From Flavobacterium acetivorans (GTDB taxonomy: Bacteria > Bacteroidota > Bacteroidia > Flavobacteriales > Flavobacteriaceae), in contig NZ_CP087132.1 of the NCBI RefSeq assembly GCF_020911885.1, positions 1,426,001-1,490,000 on the forward strand: a stretch of DNA of 64,000 nt. Reading direction: 5' to 3'. Below are positions 35,504 to 43,817 of this stretch, one piece after another (positions within the stretch are counted from its first letter, which is position 1; each line of letters begins with the position of its first letter). The notes under the pieces are model-generated. The model was given only the letters and a program-made list of their open reading frames with translations, was not told the DNA's origin and did not search any database. Made by a program: the position numbers and the translations under genes.

Positions 35504-35595
35504 TATTTTGAAATGAGTGTAACCGTAATTAGTCGTATTCACTAACGAAGATTTGTGAATAGAATAGGACTTACTGATAAATAGATTTCACATCA

Positions 35596-36156
35596 ATGAA
35601 ATTATACATAAAGAATATGGTTTGCAACCGATGTGTCATGGTGGTGAAGTCTGAACTGAAAAAGTTTGGACTTCATCCCGTCTCGGTTGAATTGGGCGAA
35701 GTAGAAATTTCCGAAGATTTGGAAAAAGAAAAAGAGCATGAGCTGAACGAGCAATTGCTTGTTTTGGGTTTCGAAATTATAGATGATAAAAAAAAGCGAA
35801 TAGTCGAAAAGGTAAAAAACCTGATTGTGGAATTAGTCCATTTGAAAGACAACCGTTTCAAAACGAATTTATCAGATTATTTAGTAGCGGCCATTGGGAA
35901 TGATTACAGCTATATCAGTAATTTGTTTTCATTGCAAGAAGTCACTACTATTGAGCAATATTATATCCTTCAAAAAATTGAAAGGGTCAAAGAGTTGCTC
36001 GTTTATGATGAGTTAAGTTTGAATGAGATTGCTTTTGAACTCAATTACAGCAGTGCATCGCATTTAAGCAAGCAGTTTAAAAAAGTAACAGGTTTGACCC
36101 CTACGTATTTCAAAACCTTGAAAGAACAAAAACGTCAACCTCTTGAAAATCTATAA
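35596..36156 (+). CDS. HMA-like domain fused to AraC-type HTH regulator
   Basis: 186 residues, soluble. The N-terminal ~70 residues look like an HMA domain (MKLYIKNMVCNRCVMVVKSE, CxxC at ~10-13, then the usual VELGEVEI strand). The C-terminal ~100 residues are an AraC HTH (NEIAFELNYSSASHLSKQFK, KVTGLTPTYFKTLK). The fusion suggests a transcription factor that binds metal directly. It lies 92 bases after the DUF3347 lipoprotein and 86 before the Cu-ATPase, its probable target. Direct-repeat-like sites are seen at 36162-36189. Confidence 0.85.
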   Translation: MKLYIKNMVCNRCVMVVKSELKKFGLHPVSVELGEVEISEDLEKEKEHELNEQLLVLGFEIIDDKKKRIVEKVKNLIVELVHLKDNRFKTNLSDYLVAAIGNDYSYISNLFSLQEVTTIEQYYILQKIERVKELLVYDELSLNEIAFELNYSSASHLSKQFKKVTGLTPTYFKTLKEQKRQPLENL

Positions 36157-36161
36157 AAGAT

Positions 36162-36189
36162 ACAAAAGAGAACCAAAATTGTATAAGAG
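36162..36189. promoter_or_regulatory. Direct-repeat-like site upstream of the Cu-ATPase
   Basis: ACAAAAGAG (36162-36170) and GTATAAGAG (36181-36189) share six of nine bases with the same orientation, 19 bases apart. This spacing, about two helix turns, is typical of AraC-family half-sites. A CAACTTTG (36209-36216) downstream is a near-match to the -7 element. Confidence 0.3.
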
Positions 36190-36242
36190 TCAAGGTCTTA
36201 TTTAGTGGCAACTTTGTATTACTAATTTTAAGATACAATAGA

Positions 36243-38777
36243 ATGACACATACCTATACTATTAACGGAATGAGTTGCGATGGTTGTCGTACCAAAGTAG
36301 AAAAAACGCTCAACGCCATAGAAGGGATTCAGGCCACGGTGGTTTTAGAGTCCTCTTTGGCTACCATTACAATGAAAAATCATATTCCTACCTCAGAATT
36401 ACAACAAGCTTTGTCCAAAGCGGGTAATTATACCATAGAGATGAGTAAATCTCCCACTAAAGCGGATAAAGAAGAACCGATGGCGAAATCCTGTTGCGGC
36501 ACTCAAAAAATGCACCAGCACAAAGTTGAACATTCGGTTTTAATAAATGCTGCCGGAAAATACTATTGCCCTATGCATTGCGAGGGAGATAAAGTATATG
36601 ACAAAGCGGGTGATTGCCCTGTTTGCGGAATGGACTTGGTAAAAGCACCTGATTTAACTCCGGCGAAGACCATGTTCACTTGCCCGATGCATCCTGAAAT
36701 TATTCAAGAAGGACCAGGGTCTTGTCCTATTTGCGGGATGGATTTAGTACCAATGGAACCTGCGGAAAGCGAGGAGAATAAGACCTATATTGATTTATTG
36801 CATAAAATGAAAATAGCTCTTATTTTTACAGTGCCCATTTTTATTATTGCCATGTCTGACATGATTCCCAATAATCCATTGTTGAAAATTATGGACACTT
36901 CAGGTTGGAATTGGGTTCAGCTTGTTTTATCGCTACCAGTTGTTTTTTATGCAGCCTGGATGTTTTTTGAACGCGCTTGGAAGTCAATTGTTAGTTGGAA
37001 TCTCAATATGTTTACCCTTATTGGGATTGGTTCAGGAGTAGCTTTTCTGTTTAGTTTAATAGCTTTGTTTTTCCCTGAAATATTCCCGAATGAATTTAAA
37101 TCTCATGGAGGAACAGCGCATCTTTACTTTGAAGCGACAACAGTGATATTGACCTTGGTTTTATTAGGACAACTATTAGAAGCCAAAGCCCACAGTAGAA
37201 CCAGTGGGGCAATTAAAGAGTTGTTGAAGCTGGCGCCCACAGTAGCTACCTTAGTTGCTGATGGAAACGATAAAGTTATTGCTGTCCAAGATATCAAGAA
37301 AGGCGATTTGTTAAGAGTAAAACCGGGAGAGAAAATTCCTGTTGACGGAAAAATAACTGCCGGAGAAAGTACTATTGATGAATCAATGATTTCGGGAGAG
37401 CCTATCCCAGTGGATAAAAAAATCGATGATGCTGTTGTTGCAGGAACGATAAATGGAAATAAATCTTTTGTTATGGTCGCTGAGAAAGTAGGTTCAGAAA
37501 CCTTACTCTCTCAAATTGTACAGATGGTCAATACCGCCAGCCGATCTAGAGCACCTATCCAAAAAATGGCTGATAGGATTGCGAAGTATTTTGTGCCTAT
37601 TGTTGTGATTGTGTCCATAATTACTTTCTTTATTTGGGCAAGTTTTGGTCCGGAACCGGCTTTGGTTTATGGATTTATCAACGCCATTGCAGTGCTGATT
37701 ATCGCTTGTCCATGCGCATTAGGATTAGCAACACCCATGTCAGTAATGGTGGGAGTGGGTAAAGGAGCGCAATCTGGAGTTTTGATAAAAAATGCCGAAG
37801 CATTAGAAAACATGAATAAGGTAAATGTATTGATTACAGATAAAACGGGAACTATAACTGAGGGAAAACCTTCTGTAGAAAAGGTGTTTTCTTCTAATAA
37901 TCAAGAGGATGATTTACTGCTAAATATAGCTTCATTAAATCAGTACAGCGAGCATCCTTTGGCGCAAGCCGTAGTAAATTTTGCAAAAGCGAAAAATATT
38001 TCATTAGTTGAAGTTAACGATTTTGAGGCTGTAACCGGAAAAGGAGTGATAGGAACGGTAGCCAATAAAAAAGTAGCCTTAGGAAATAAAAGCCTATTAG
38101 AACAAGTTGGAGCAACGGTTACTTCTGAAATTGAAAATAAAATTATTGCAGAACAAAAGCTGGGAAAAACAGTTTCCTATATCGCGATAGACAAAGTGGT
38201 TTTAGGCTATGTGACCATCACCGATGCGATCAAAGCGACAAGTGCTGCGGCTGTAAAAGAATTGATGCGTCAAGGAGTTGAAGTCATTATGATGACAGGC
38301 GATAATAATAATACCGCTAAGGCTGTCGCCGATGAGTTGCAACTGACTTCCTTTATTGCGGGTTGTTTGCCTGAAGATAAACTCAAGGAGATTAAAAAAA
38401 TACAAGCCGAAGGAAAAATCGTGGCGATGGCGGGTGACGGAATCAACGATGCGCCTGCTTTGGCTCAAGCCAATGTAGGAATAGCAATGGGAACCGGTAC
38501 CGATGTGGCGATTGAAAGCGCTAAAATAACCTTGGTAAAAGGCGATTTACAAGGGATTGTGAAAGCAAAGAAACTGAGTCATGCCGTGATGAAAAATATC
38601 AATCAGAATTTATTTTTCGCCTTCTTTTACAATGTGCTGGGGATTCCGGTTGCAGCCGGAGTATTGTATCCTTTTTTTGGATTGCTATTGTCTCCTATGA
38701 TTGCGGCTTTAGCGATGAGTTTTAGCTCTGTTTCTGTTATTGGAAATGCCTTGAGACTTCGAAATTTAAAATTGTAA
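36243..38777 (+). CDS. copA: Cu(I)-translocating P1B-type ATPase
   Basis: 844 residues. HMA domain (GMSCDGC at 9-15), CC at 84-85, two heavy-metal-binding domains (~106-134, YYCPMHCEGDKVYD; ~144-170, FTCPMHPEIIQEGPG), then the ATPase: TGES-type loop (SMISGEP ~381-387), membrane CPC at ~489-491 (ACPCALGLATP), DKTGT (~533), and GDGINDAPALAQA. FFAFFYN and MSFSSVSVIGNALRL near the end are the membrane Cu(I) ligands, so the substrate is Cu(I). It exports copper from the cytosol to the periplasmic island proteins. Confidence 0.95.
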   Translation: MTHTYTINGMSCDGCRTKVEKTLNAIEGIQATVVLESSLATITMKNHIPTSELQQALSKAGNYTIEMSKSPTKADKEEPMAKSCCGTQKMHQHKVEHSVLINAAGKYYCPMHCEGDKVYDKAGDCPVCGMDLVKAPDLTPAKTMFTCPMHPEIIQEGPGSCPICGMDLVPMEPAESEENKTYIDLLHKMKIALIFTVPIFIIAMSDMIPNNPLLKIMDTSGWNWVQLVLSLPVVFYAAWMFFERAWKSIVSWNLNMFTLIGIGSGVAFLFSLIALFFPEIFPNEFKSHGGTAHLYFEATTVILTLVLLGQLLEAKAHSRTSGAIKELLKLAPTVATLVADGNDKVIAVQDIKKGDLLRVKPGEKIPVDGKITAGESTIDESMISGEPIPVDKKIDDAVVAGTINGNKSFVMVAEKVGSETLLSQIVQMVNTASRSRAPIQKMADRIAKYFVPIVVIVSIITFFIWASFGPEPALVYGFINAIAVLIIACPCALGLATPMSVMVGVGKGAQSGVLIKNAEALENMNKVNVLITDKTGTITEGKPSVEKVFSSNNQEDDLLLNIASLNQYSEHPLAQAVVNFAKAKNISLVEVNDFEAVTGKGVIGTVANKKVALGNKSLLEQVGATVTSEIENKIIAEQKLGKTVSYIAIDKVVLGYVTITDAIKATSAAAVKELMRQGVEVIMMTGDNNNTAKAVADELQLTSFIAGCLPEDKLKEIKKIQAEGKIVAMAGDGINDAPALAQANVGIAMGTGTDVAIESAKITLVKGDLQGIVKAKKLSHAVMKNINQNLFFAFFYNVLGIPVAAGVLYPFFGLLLSPMIAALAMSFSSVSVIGNALRLRNLKL

Positions 38778-38815
38778 TGATGTTATAGTTTGTTTTTAAT
38801 CTAAAAAATAAAATC

Positions 38816-39046
38816 ATGAAAGCACTTCGAAAATTAGTATTGATGTTGGGTGTAGCTGCTTTTTTATTTTCCTGTCAGTCCACTAATACGGTTTTGTCAA
38901 AATCAGAGAAAAGAACCCAAATCATGAACGCCATTGCCAATGACGAAAGTATGTCTGAGGAAATGATGGAAATGTTGATGAATAATAAAATGAAAGCAAT
39001 GGATCAGAAGTCTAAAAAAGAAGAAGATCATAAAGGGCATCACTGA
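38816..39046 (+). CDS. Small Met/His-rich lipoprotein
   Basis: 76 residues: signal with lipobox FLFSC, then a helical segment rich in Met (NDESMSEEMMEMLMNNKMKA) ending in KKEEDHKGHH. The Met cluster plus terminal HxxHH suggest Cu(I)/Cu(II) binding. No family recognised. It lies between the Cu-ATPase and the 45-residue peptide. Predicted periplasmic copper-binding lipoprotein. Confidence 0.65.
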   Translation: MKALRKLVLMLGVAAFLFSCQSTNTVLSKSEKRTQIMNAIANDESMSEEMMEMLMNNKMKAMDQKSKKEEDHKGHH

Positions 39047-39076
39047 GATTTAAAATAATCCAAAAACGATAAAGTT

Positions 39077-39214
39077 ATGAATAATCATGGTAATGAAGGA
39101 ATGCATATGGGAGCCTACTCATTTATGGGAATGCATGTTTTTTGGTGGTTTTCAATATTGTTTTTTGCGCTGTTATTAATAGTATTGGCCCATAGGTATA
39201 GAAAAAGAAAGTAA
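39077..39214 (+). CDS. 45-residue His/Met-rich single-helix membrane peptide
   Basis: ATG 39077, stop TAA 39212-39214, 45 residues: a short N-terminus with HGNEGMHMGAYSFMGMH (three His and four Met), one strong membrane helix (VFWWFSILFFALLLIVLA) and a basic tail HRYRKRK, giving an out-in orientation with the metal-binding part outside. It sits between two copper genes with intergenic gaps of 30 and 26 bases. Function inferred: a copper-binding membrane peptide. Homologues would need checking; it could also be a chance frame, but composition and position argue against that. Confidence 0.6.
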   Translation: MNNHGNEGMHMGAYSFMGMHVFWWFSILFFALLLIVLAHRYRKRK

Positions 39215-39240
39215 ATCTATTAAACAGAAAGTGAAAAAAA

Positions 39241-41517
39241 ATGAAACTTAAATTAAGTTTACTACTAGTATTAATTGCAATTGCTGCTAACGCTCAAAAA
39301 GTAGTTCGCTATGATTTGTATGTAAAAGATACTCTTGTTAAATTTTCAGGAAAGGAAAAAAGAGCGATTGCTGTAAACGGGCAAATCCCGATGCCTACAT
39401 TGACTTTTACCGAAGGGGATATTGCCGAAATCTATGTTCATAATGAAATGGAAGAGGCAACTTCTTTGCATTGGCACGGTCTCTTTTTGCCTAACAAGGA
39501 AGATGGTGTCCCTTTTCTTACGCAGATGCCAATTGCTCCTCATACTACCCACAAATACAGCTTTCCTATCGTGCAAAGTGGGACACACTGGTACCATAGC
39601 CATTCCGGAATGCAAGAACAAATTGGGATGTATGGCGCTTTGATTTTGAAAAAGAAAGACAATGATCCTACTTTTAGAAAAGGAATTGATGATCTACCAA
39701 CGCTTCCTGTTGTTTTAAGCGAATGGACAGATTACAATCCGGATAATGTGCATCGAATGCTACACAATGCTTCGGATTGGTTTGCTATCAAAAAAGGAAC
39801 AACCCAAAGTTATGCCGAAGCCATCAAAAAAGGACATTTTAAAACCAAACTCACTAACGAATGGAAACGCATGCTGGCTATGGATGTCAGCGATGTGTAT
39901 TATGATAAATTTTTAATTAATGGAAAAAATGAATCAGTAGCTCCAGATTTTAAGTCGGCAGCGGGAGATAAGGTGCGTTTGCGAATTTCAAATGCCGGTG
40001 CTTCCTCTTATTTTTGGCTGACTTATGCCGGCGGAAAAATTACGGTCATTGCCAATGATGGAAATGATGTGGAACCGGTTGAAGTAGATCGATTAATAAT
40101 AGGAGTTTCAGAAACCTATGATGTGGTGTTGACTATTCCTGCGGATAAAACCGCCTATGAATTTTTGGCTACGCCGGAAGACAGAACGAAATCGGCTTCA
40201 TTGTATATTGGAAATGGGATCAAACAATTAGTTTCGCCTTTGCCAAAATTGAATTATTTTGAAGGGATGAAAATGATGAATGATATGATGAACATGGACG
40301 GAACCATGAATGATATGGGTATGGATATGAGTTTGCAAAAAATGGATATGAATACCGTGATGTACCCAGAGATTACTGGTGATATAGAAAAAAGAGAAAA
40401 GAAAAAAGCGGAAAGAGAAAAACCAAATGAACTTTCCAATACAATGGATAGGAATGATAAAACGGATCATTCAAAGCATACTATGAGTTCCAATTCCTCA
40501 GATATTACAACGCTAAATTATTCGATGCTGAAATCACCCACGGTGACTACGCTTCCCAAAGATGCTCCCGTGCGGGAATTGCATTTTGAATTAACGGGAA
40601 ATATGAGTCGCTATCAATGGAGTATGGATAATAAAGTGCTGGCAGAATCGGATAAGATTTTAATTAAAAAAGGAGAAAATCTTCGCATTGTTTTGCGCAA
40701 TAATTCCATGATGCGCCATCCTATGCATTTGCACGGACATGATTTTAGGGTGTTAAACGGTCAAGGAGATTATGCACCATTGAAAAATGTGTTGGACATT
40801 ATGCCAATGGAAACTGATGTTATTGAATTTAATGCCAATACTGATGGAGATTGGTTTTTTCATTGTCACATTTTATACCATATGATGGCGGGAATGAACA
40901 GGGTTTTTAGTTATGAAAACTCGGCTCCCAATCCGCTTTTGCCCAATAAAGAATGGGCTTACAAAAAATTACAAAGAGAAAGTAACGGACTTCATTTTAT
41001 GGCCGAAAATGATTTTGCTACCAATGGGAATGATGGAAGAGCCATGCTGCAAAATGCAAGATGGAGTTTTGAAACCGAATGGCGTTTGGGGTATCATGCC
41101 GAACACGGTTATGAAACTGAAACACATATTGGCCGCTACATCGATAAAAATCAATGGTTGATGCCATTTATTGGTTTCGACTGGCGTTATCGAAAAATGG
41201 GAAGGAACGAAATAGAGAAAAACGTTTTTGGAAAATCGAATACTAAGGATAAAAGAGCGGTGTTGAGTTTAGGAGTCAATTATACTTTGCCTCTTTTAGT
41301 GGTTGCTCAAGCTGAGGTTTCCCATGATGGGAATGTTCGTTTTCAGTTGATGCGGGAGGATATTCCGGTTTCAAAACGACTGCGAATGGCGTTTATGGTC
41401 AATACCGATAAGGAATATATGGCAGGATTGAAATATATTGTGGGTAAAAATATTGGGATAACCACACATTATGACAGTGACATGGGGGCGGGTTTTGGAA
41501 TCAATTTGAATTATTAA
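39241..41517 (+). CDS. Multicopper oxidase with Met-rich segment and barrel-like C-terminal domain
   Basis: 758 residues. A signal peptide (ending ANAQ) and three cupredoxin domains. Copper ligands: HWHG (77-80), HWYHSHSG (116-123), HPMHLHGHDF, and FHCHILYHMMAGM. A Met-rich stretch lies between domains 2 and 3 (MKMMNDMMNMDGTM and on, to MDMNTVM), typical of PcoA/CopA-type Cu(I) oxidases. After the third domain there are about 190 additional residues (from WAYKKLQRESNG) whose Tyr/Gly-rich alternation and final GAGFGINLNY resemble a CopB-type outer-membrane barrel. Probably Cu(I) oxidation in the periplasm with outer-membrane attachment. Confidence 0.85.
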   Translation: MKLKLSLLLVLIAIAANAQKVVRYDLYVKDTLVKFSGKEKRAIAVNGQIPMPTLTFTEGDIAEIYVHNEMEEATSLHWHGLFLPNKEDGVPFLTQMPIAPHTTHKYSFPIVQSGTHWYHSHSGMQEQIGMYGALILKKKDNDPTFRKGIDDLPTLPVVLSEWTDYNPDNVHRMLHNASDWFAIKKGTTQSYAEAIKKGHFKTKLTNEWKRMLAMDVSDVYYDKFLINGKNESVAPDFKSAAGDKVRLRISNAGASSYFWLTYAGGKITVIANDGNDVEPVEVDRLIIGVSETYDVVLTIPADKTAYEFLATPEDRTKSASLYIGNGIKQLVSPLPKLNYFEGMKMMNDMMNMDGTMNDMGMDMSLQKMDMNTVMYPEITGDIEKREKKKAEREKPNELSNTMDRNDKTDHSKHTMSSNSSDITTLNYSMLKSPTVTTLPKDAPVRELHFELTGNMSRYQWSMDNKVLAESDKILIKKGENLRIVLRNNSMMRHPMHLHGHDFRVLNGQGDYAPLKNVLDIMPMETDVIEFNANTDGDWFFHCHILYHMMAGMNRVFSYENSAPNPLLPNKEWAYKKLQRESNGLHFMAENDFATNGNDGRAMLQNARWSFETEWRLGYHAEHGYETETHIGRYIDKNQWLMPFIGFDWRYRKMGRNEIEKNVFGKSNTKDKRAVLSLGVNYTLPLLVVAQAEVSHDGNVRFQLMREDIPVSKRLRMAFMVNTDKEYMAGLKYIVGKNIGITTHYDSDMGAGFGINLNY

Positions 41518-41644
41518 GAGTTTTATAGCCTCTTGTTTTTGAAAAAACTTTCTTCTCCTTTTTTTGGTAAGTGCTAATTATGAATTGGTTGTAATTGGCG
41601 CATGAAAAAAAAGCTGTTTTTGATTGGCTGTTTTGGATTTTGGG

Positions 41645-41675
41645 TTTGCGCATCTCGAAAAAAGTACTATTTTTG
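41645..41675 (+). promoter_or_regulatory. Promoter of tRNA-Glu
   Basis: TTTG (41645-41648), 19 bases, TATTTTTG (41668-41675): complete -33/-7 promoter. Transcription would start about 10 bases before the tRNA. Confidence 0.65.
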
Positions 41676-41694
41676 CACCCGCAATACAAAGTAA

Positions 41695-41766
41695 GGCCCG
41701 TTCGTCTATCGGTTAGGACGCATGGTTTTCATCCATGTAAGAGCGGTTCGATTCCGCTACGGGCTA
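41695..41766 (+). tRNA. tRNA-Glu (anticodon TTC)
   Basis: 72-base cloverleaf: acceptor 41695-41701 with 41759-41765 (closing G-T pair), anticodon stem CATGG/CCATG, loop TTTTCAT giving TTC, T-arm AGCGGTTCGATTCCGCT. CCA is not encoded. Confidence 0.95.
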
Positions 41767-41785
41767 CATTTTATAAAAACAAGCT

Positions 41786-41822
41786 TAAAAAGCCTCAAAA
41801 ATTATTTTTCGAGGCTTTTTTT
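41786..41822 (+). terminator. Terminator of tRNA-Glu and possibly of the convergent phosphotransferase
   Basis: Ten-base stem (41787-41796 with 41811-41820) and T run. A/T flanks on both sides allow use in both directions. Confidence 0.8.
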
Positions 41823-41896
41823 ATTATTTGATTTGCTGTTTCTTTTTTGCAGTTTTGATAAAATAAATACAACAGTTCAATTTTAAGAAATCTGGA

Positions 41897-42880
41897 TTAT
41901 TTTGTGGTATCATGATAGCTGAGCCAAGATTGCATTCTGCCTACATACATTTTTAGATAATTTTTGGTCAAAAAGATATTAGACCAATCAAATCGTTGCG
42001 ATTGTACGCCAAGATAAAAAATCCAAATTGCCGCTGCAGCTTCCGGAATTAATTTGATTTCTTCGGGAGTTAATGGTTTGATACTTTGATAGCCTTTTAA
42101 GAAATGGTCTTTTTTGAGTTCGTATTCTGCTTTATCTGCTTCAATATGGAAAAGCTGTTTGCAAAAATAAGCCACATCTGAAACTAATATACCGTTGCCA
42201 CAAAAGTCAAAATCAAAAATGGTGATTTCGTTTTTATCTGTCACGCTCATATTGTCATACCAAATATCCAAATGAATAATTCCTTTTCGAACCTTTGAAT
42301 AGTCGATCGTGTCAAAAGTTTGACTGATTTTCTTGCTTTGGTTTTTTATGAATTGCATTTCCGTATTCGATTCCAGAAAATGATTTTTCGCATATTCATA
42401 AGGCAATCGTAACAAAGTCTCTACATTATAATCGATGCGATCGATACTTTTGTTGGCAGTCGTAGTGTGAATTTTGGCTATCAGCATGCCAATAGAAAAA
42501 CAAGTTTTGCTATCCATGAATCTTATTTTGTCTCCTTTGGCAAAAGAGAAAAGAACGGCATGACGCAGTCCCTCTGGGGCGTTTATATCTTGAATGAATT
42601 CGCCTTGATTGTCCGCAATAGGAAAAGAGATGCTAAGTTGGTTTTCTTTTAGGAGCTGTAACAATTTGATTTCTTCTTCAATTTCAGACTTGGAACGCCA
42701 GTTAAAGCAATATACACGAAACACATATTTTGCATCGTTGTCAGTGATAAAATAGGTGTGATTCATTCCTGTTCTATACAGTTGGCAAGTAGCGTTTTGG
42801 CTCAAGGTGTATTTTTCTATAGCCAATTGACCTAATGCGGTAGCAGAGAGAGTGGATGTTGTAACTGGAAAATGTGTCAT
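41897..42880 (-). CDS. Phosphotransferase enzyme family protein (APH/SrkA-like kinase)
   Basis: 327 residues of the aminoglycoside phosphotransferase/ChoK fold: N-lobe TYFITDNDAKYVFRVYCFNW with ATP-binding Lys/Arg, catalytic loop IHLDIWYDNMS (HxDxxxxN) at ~205-215 and the metal-binding ITIFDFDFCGNG. These are closer to homoserine-kinase-type or stress-response kinase A proteins than to resistance enzymes. Substrate not known. Monocistronic, with its own promoter upstream on the minus strand. Confidence 0.85.
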   Translation of the reverse strand: MTHFPVTTSTLSATALGQLAIEKYTLSQNATCQLYRTGMNHTYFITDNDAKYVFRVYCFNWRSKSEIEEEIKLLQLLKENQLSISFPIADNQGEFIQDINAPEGLRHAVLFSFAKGDKIRFMDSKTCFSIGMLIAKIHTTTANKSIDRIDYNVETLLRLPYEYAKNHFLESNTEMQFIKNQSKKISQTFDTIDYSKVRKGIIHLDIWYDNMSVTDKNEITIFDFDFCGNGILVSDVAYFCKQLFHIEADKAEYELKKDHFLKGYQSIKPLTPEEIKLIPEAAAAIWIFYLGVQSQRFDWSNIFLTKNYLKMYVGRMQSWLSYHDTTK

Positions 42881-42904
42881 TTTTTTTAATTTTTACCCGG
42901 ATTG

Positions 42905-42933
42905 CAAAGCTATGCTATTGATTAGATTTGCAA
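42905..42933 (-). promoter_or_regulatory. Promoter of the phosphotransferase gene
   Basis: Minus strand: TTG (42933-42931), 18 bases, TAGCTTTG (42912-42905), 24 bases before the start codon. Confidence 0.6.
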
Positions 42934-43005
42934 AATACAATCGATAATAAAATGTTTTAAAAGTCTGAAGACTTAATGACGTTAATAGTTTATAAGATGA
43001 TTTTT

Positions 43006-43037
43006 AAAAAAAAGCGCAAAGTCGGGAGACTTTGCGC
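43006..43037 (-). terminator. Orphan minus-strand terminator
   Basis: Ten-base perfect stem (43014-43023 with 43028-43037), GGGA/TCCC loop, then eight T on the minus strand. No gene ends before it on the minus strand, so it may close a small RNA or mark a lost gene. Confidence 0.6.
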
Positions 43038-43496
43038 AGCAGGGTATTTTGAATATGTATTAGGTTTTAGTGGATCAATAGGAAAAGCTGTGAAATTTCA
43101 GAAATTATGCATAAATTGAAGTTAGCCTAAAAAGAAAAAAATCAATATTTCTCATTCCTGTGAATTTTGATTTGAAAGCTTCAGTTTTTCTAATTATTCT
43201 TTATCCGTATTAAGTGGTTTTTGTAGGAATTCGATAAGTGTTTTTTAGTGCTCAGGTTGGCTCTTTTTTAGTGTTTTATTGCTGCTTTCCAGTTTTGATA
43301 CTTCAGTCATACACTATCCATGCTTTAACTATGCATTATCCGTTTGGTGATTTTATGCTATTTTTTAGTTTAAAAGCTTGGATTTATATGTTTTTTCTTA
43401 TGATTAAAGACTTTTTAAAAGATTAGCTTATTGTGGCTTAGCAAGTTCAATTTGTCCTACAAAAATGGATAATCGATGGCTTTAATTCAGATCTTT

Positions 43497-43626
43497 AGCT
43501 AGCGCGAGCGTCCCGCTCGTGCCCACAGTCAAAATCATTTAAAAAAATATAGTAGAATCATTGACTATCTAATTTTTTTTTGTTTTTTTATGCTGTGTGT
43601 GCACGAGCGGGACGCTCGCGCTAGCT
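43497..43626. repeat. REP/MITE-like 130-bp inverted-repeat element
   Basis: The 26 bases 43497-43522 are the exact reverse complement of 43601-43626. Each arm is itself a GC-rich hairpin (GCGCGAGCG, loop TCC, CGCTCGTGC, one G-T pair) in an AT-rich surrounding. The 78-base centre is AT-rich with no frame. The structure fits a pair of REP sequences (BIME) or a RAYT-mobilised MITE. The palindromic AGCT at both ends could be a target-site duplication. Confidence 0.8.
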
Positions 43627-43756
43627 GTGGAACTTCGTTTGTAACGAACAGCCTACCCCGCAGTTTTTACGGAGGGACATGCTCAAATTATTTTCCTTTT
43701 TAGATTTTGAATTTTAGTAAATAACCGCCTAAAATTCAAAATGGTAAAATCCTTGG

Positions 43757-43783
43757 TTGGCTTGTAAAAATTTTATAATTTTG
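43757..43783 (+). promoter_or_regulatory. Promoter of tig
   Basis: TTG (43757-43759), 16 bases, TAATTTTG (43776-43783), 34 bases before the ATG at 43818. Confidence 0.6.
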
Positions 43784-43817
43784 CAACCCAATTTTATTAT
43801 GTAAATTAAAGAAGAAG

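Larger units (their letters stand above)
42934..43756. other. Gene-free interval with orphan terminator and REP-like element
   Basis: About 800 bases without a believable gene; the only frame of note (43238-43426) is short and has the composition of AT-rich noise. It holds a hairpin at 43014-43037 and the inverted-repeat element 43497-43626 described separately. The small hairpin TTCGTT/AACGAA at 43633-43647 follows that element. Confidence 0.6.

Noticed and set aside
41595..41831. Plus-strand frame of 78 codons across tRNA-Glu and its terminator
   Set aside because: It reads through a tRNA and its terminator; the peptide has no domain or signal.
43238..43426. 62-codon hydrophobic frame in the gene-free interval
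   Set aside because: Composition of AT-rich noise (Phe/Leu/Tyr), no promoter, no neighbour and no conserved motif; kept only as part of the gene-free interval.
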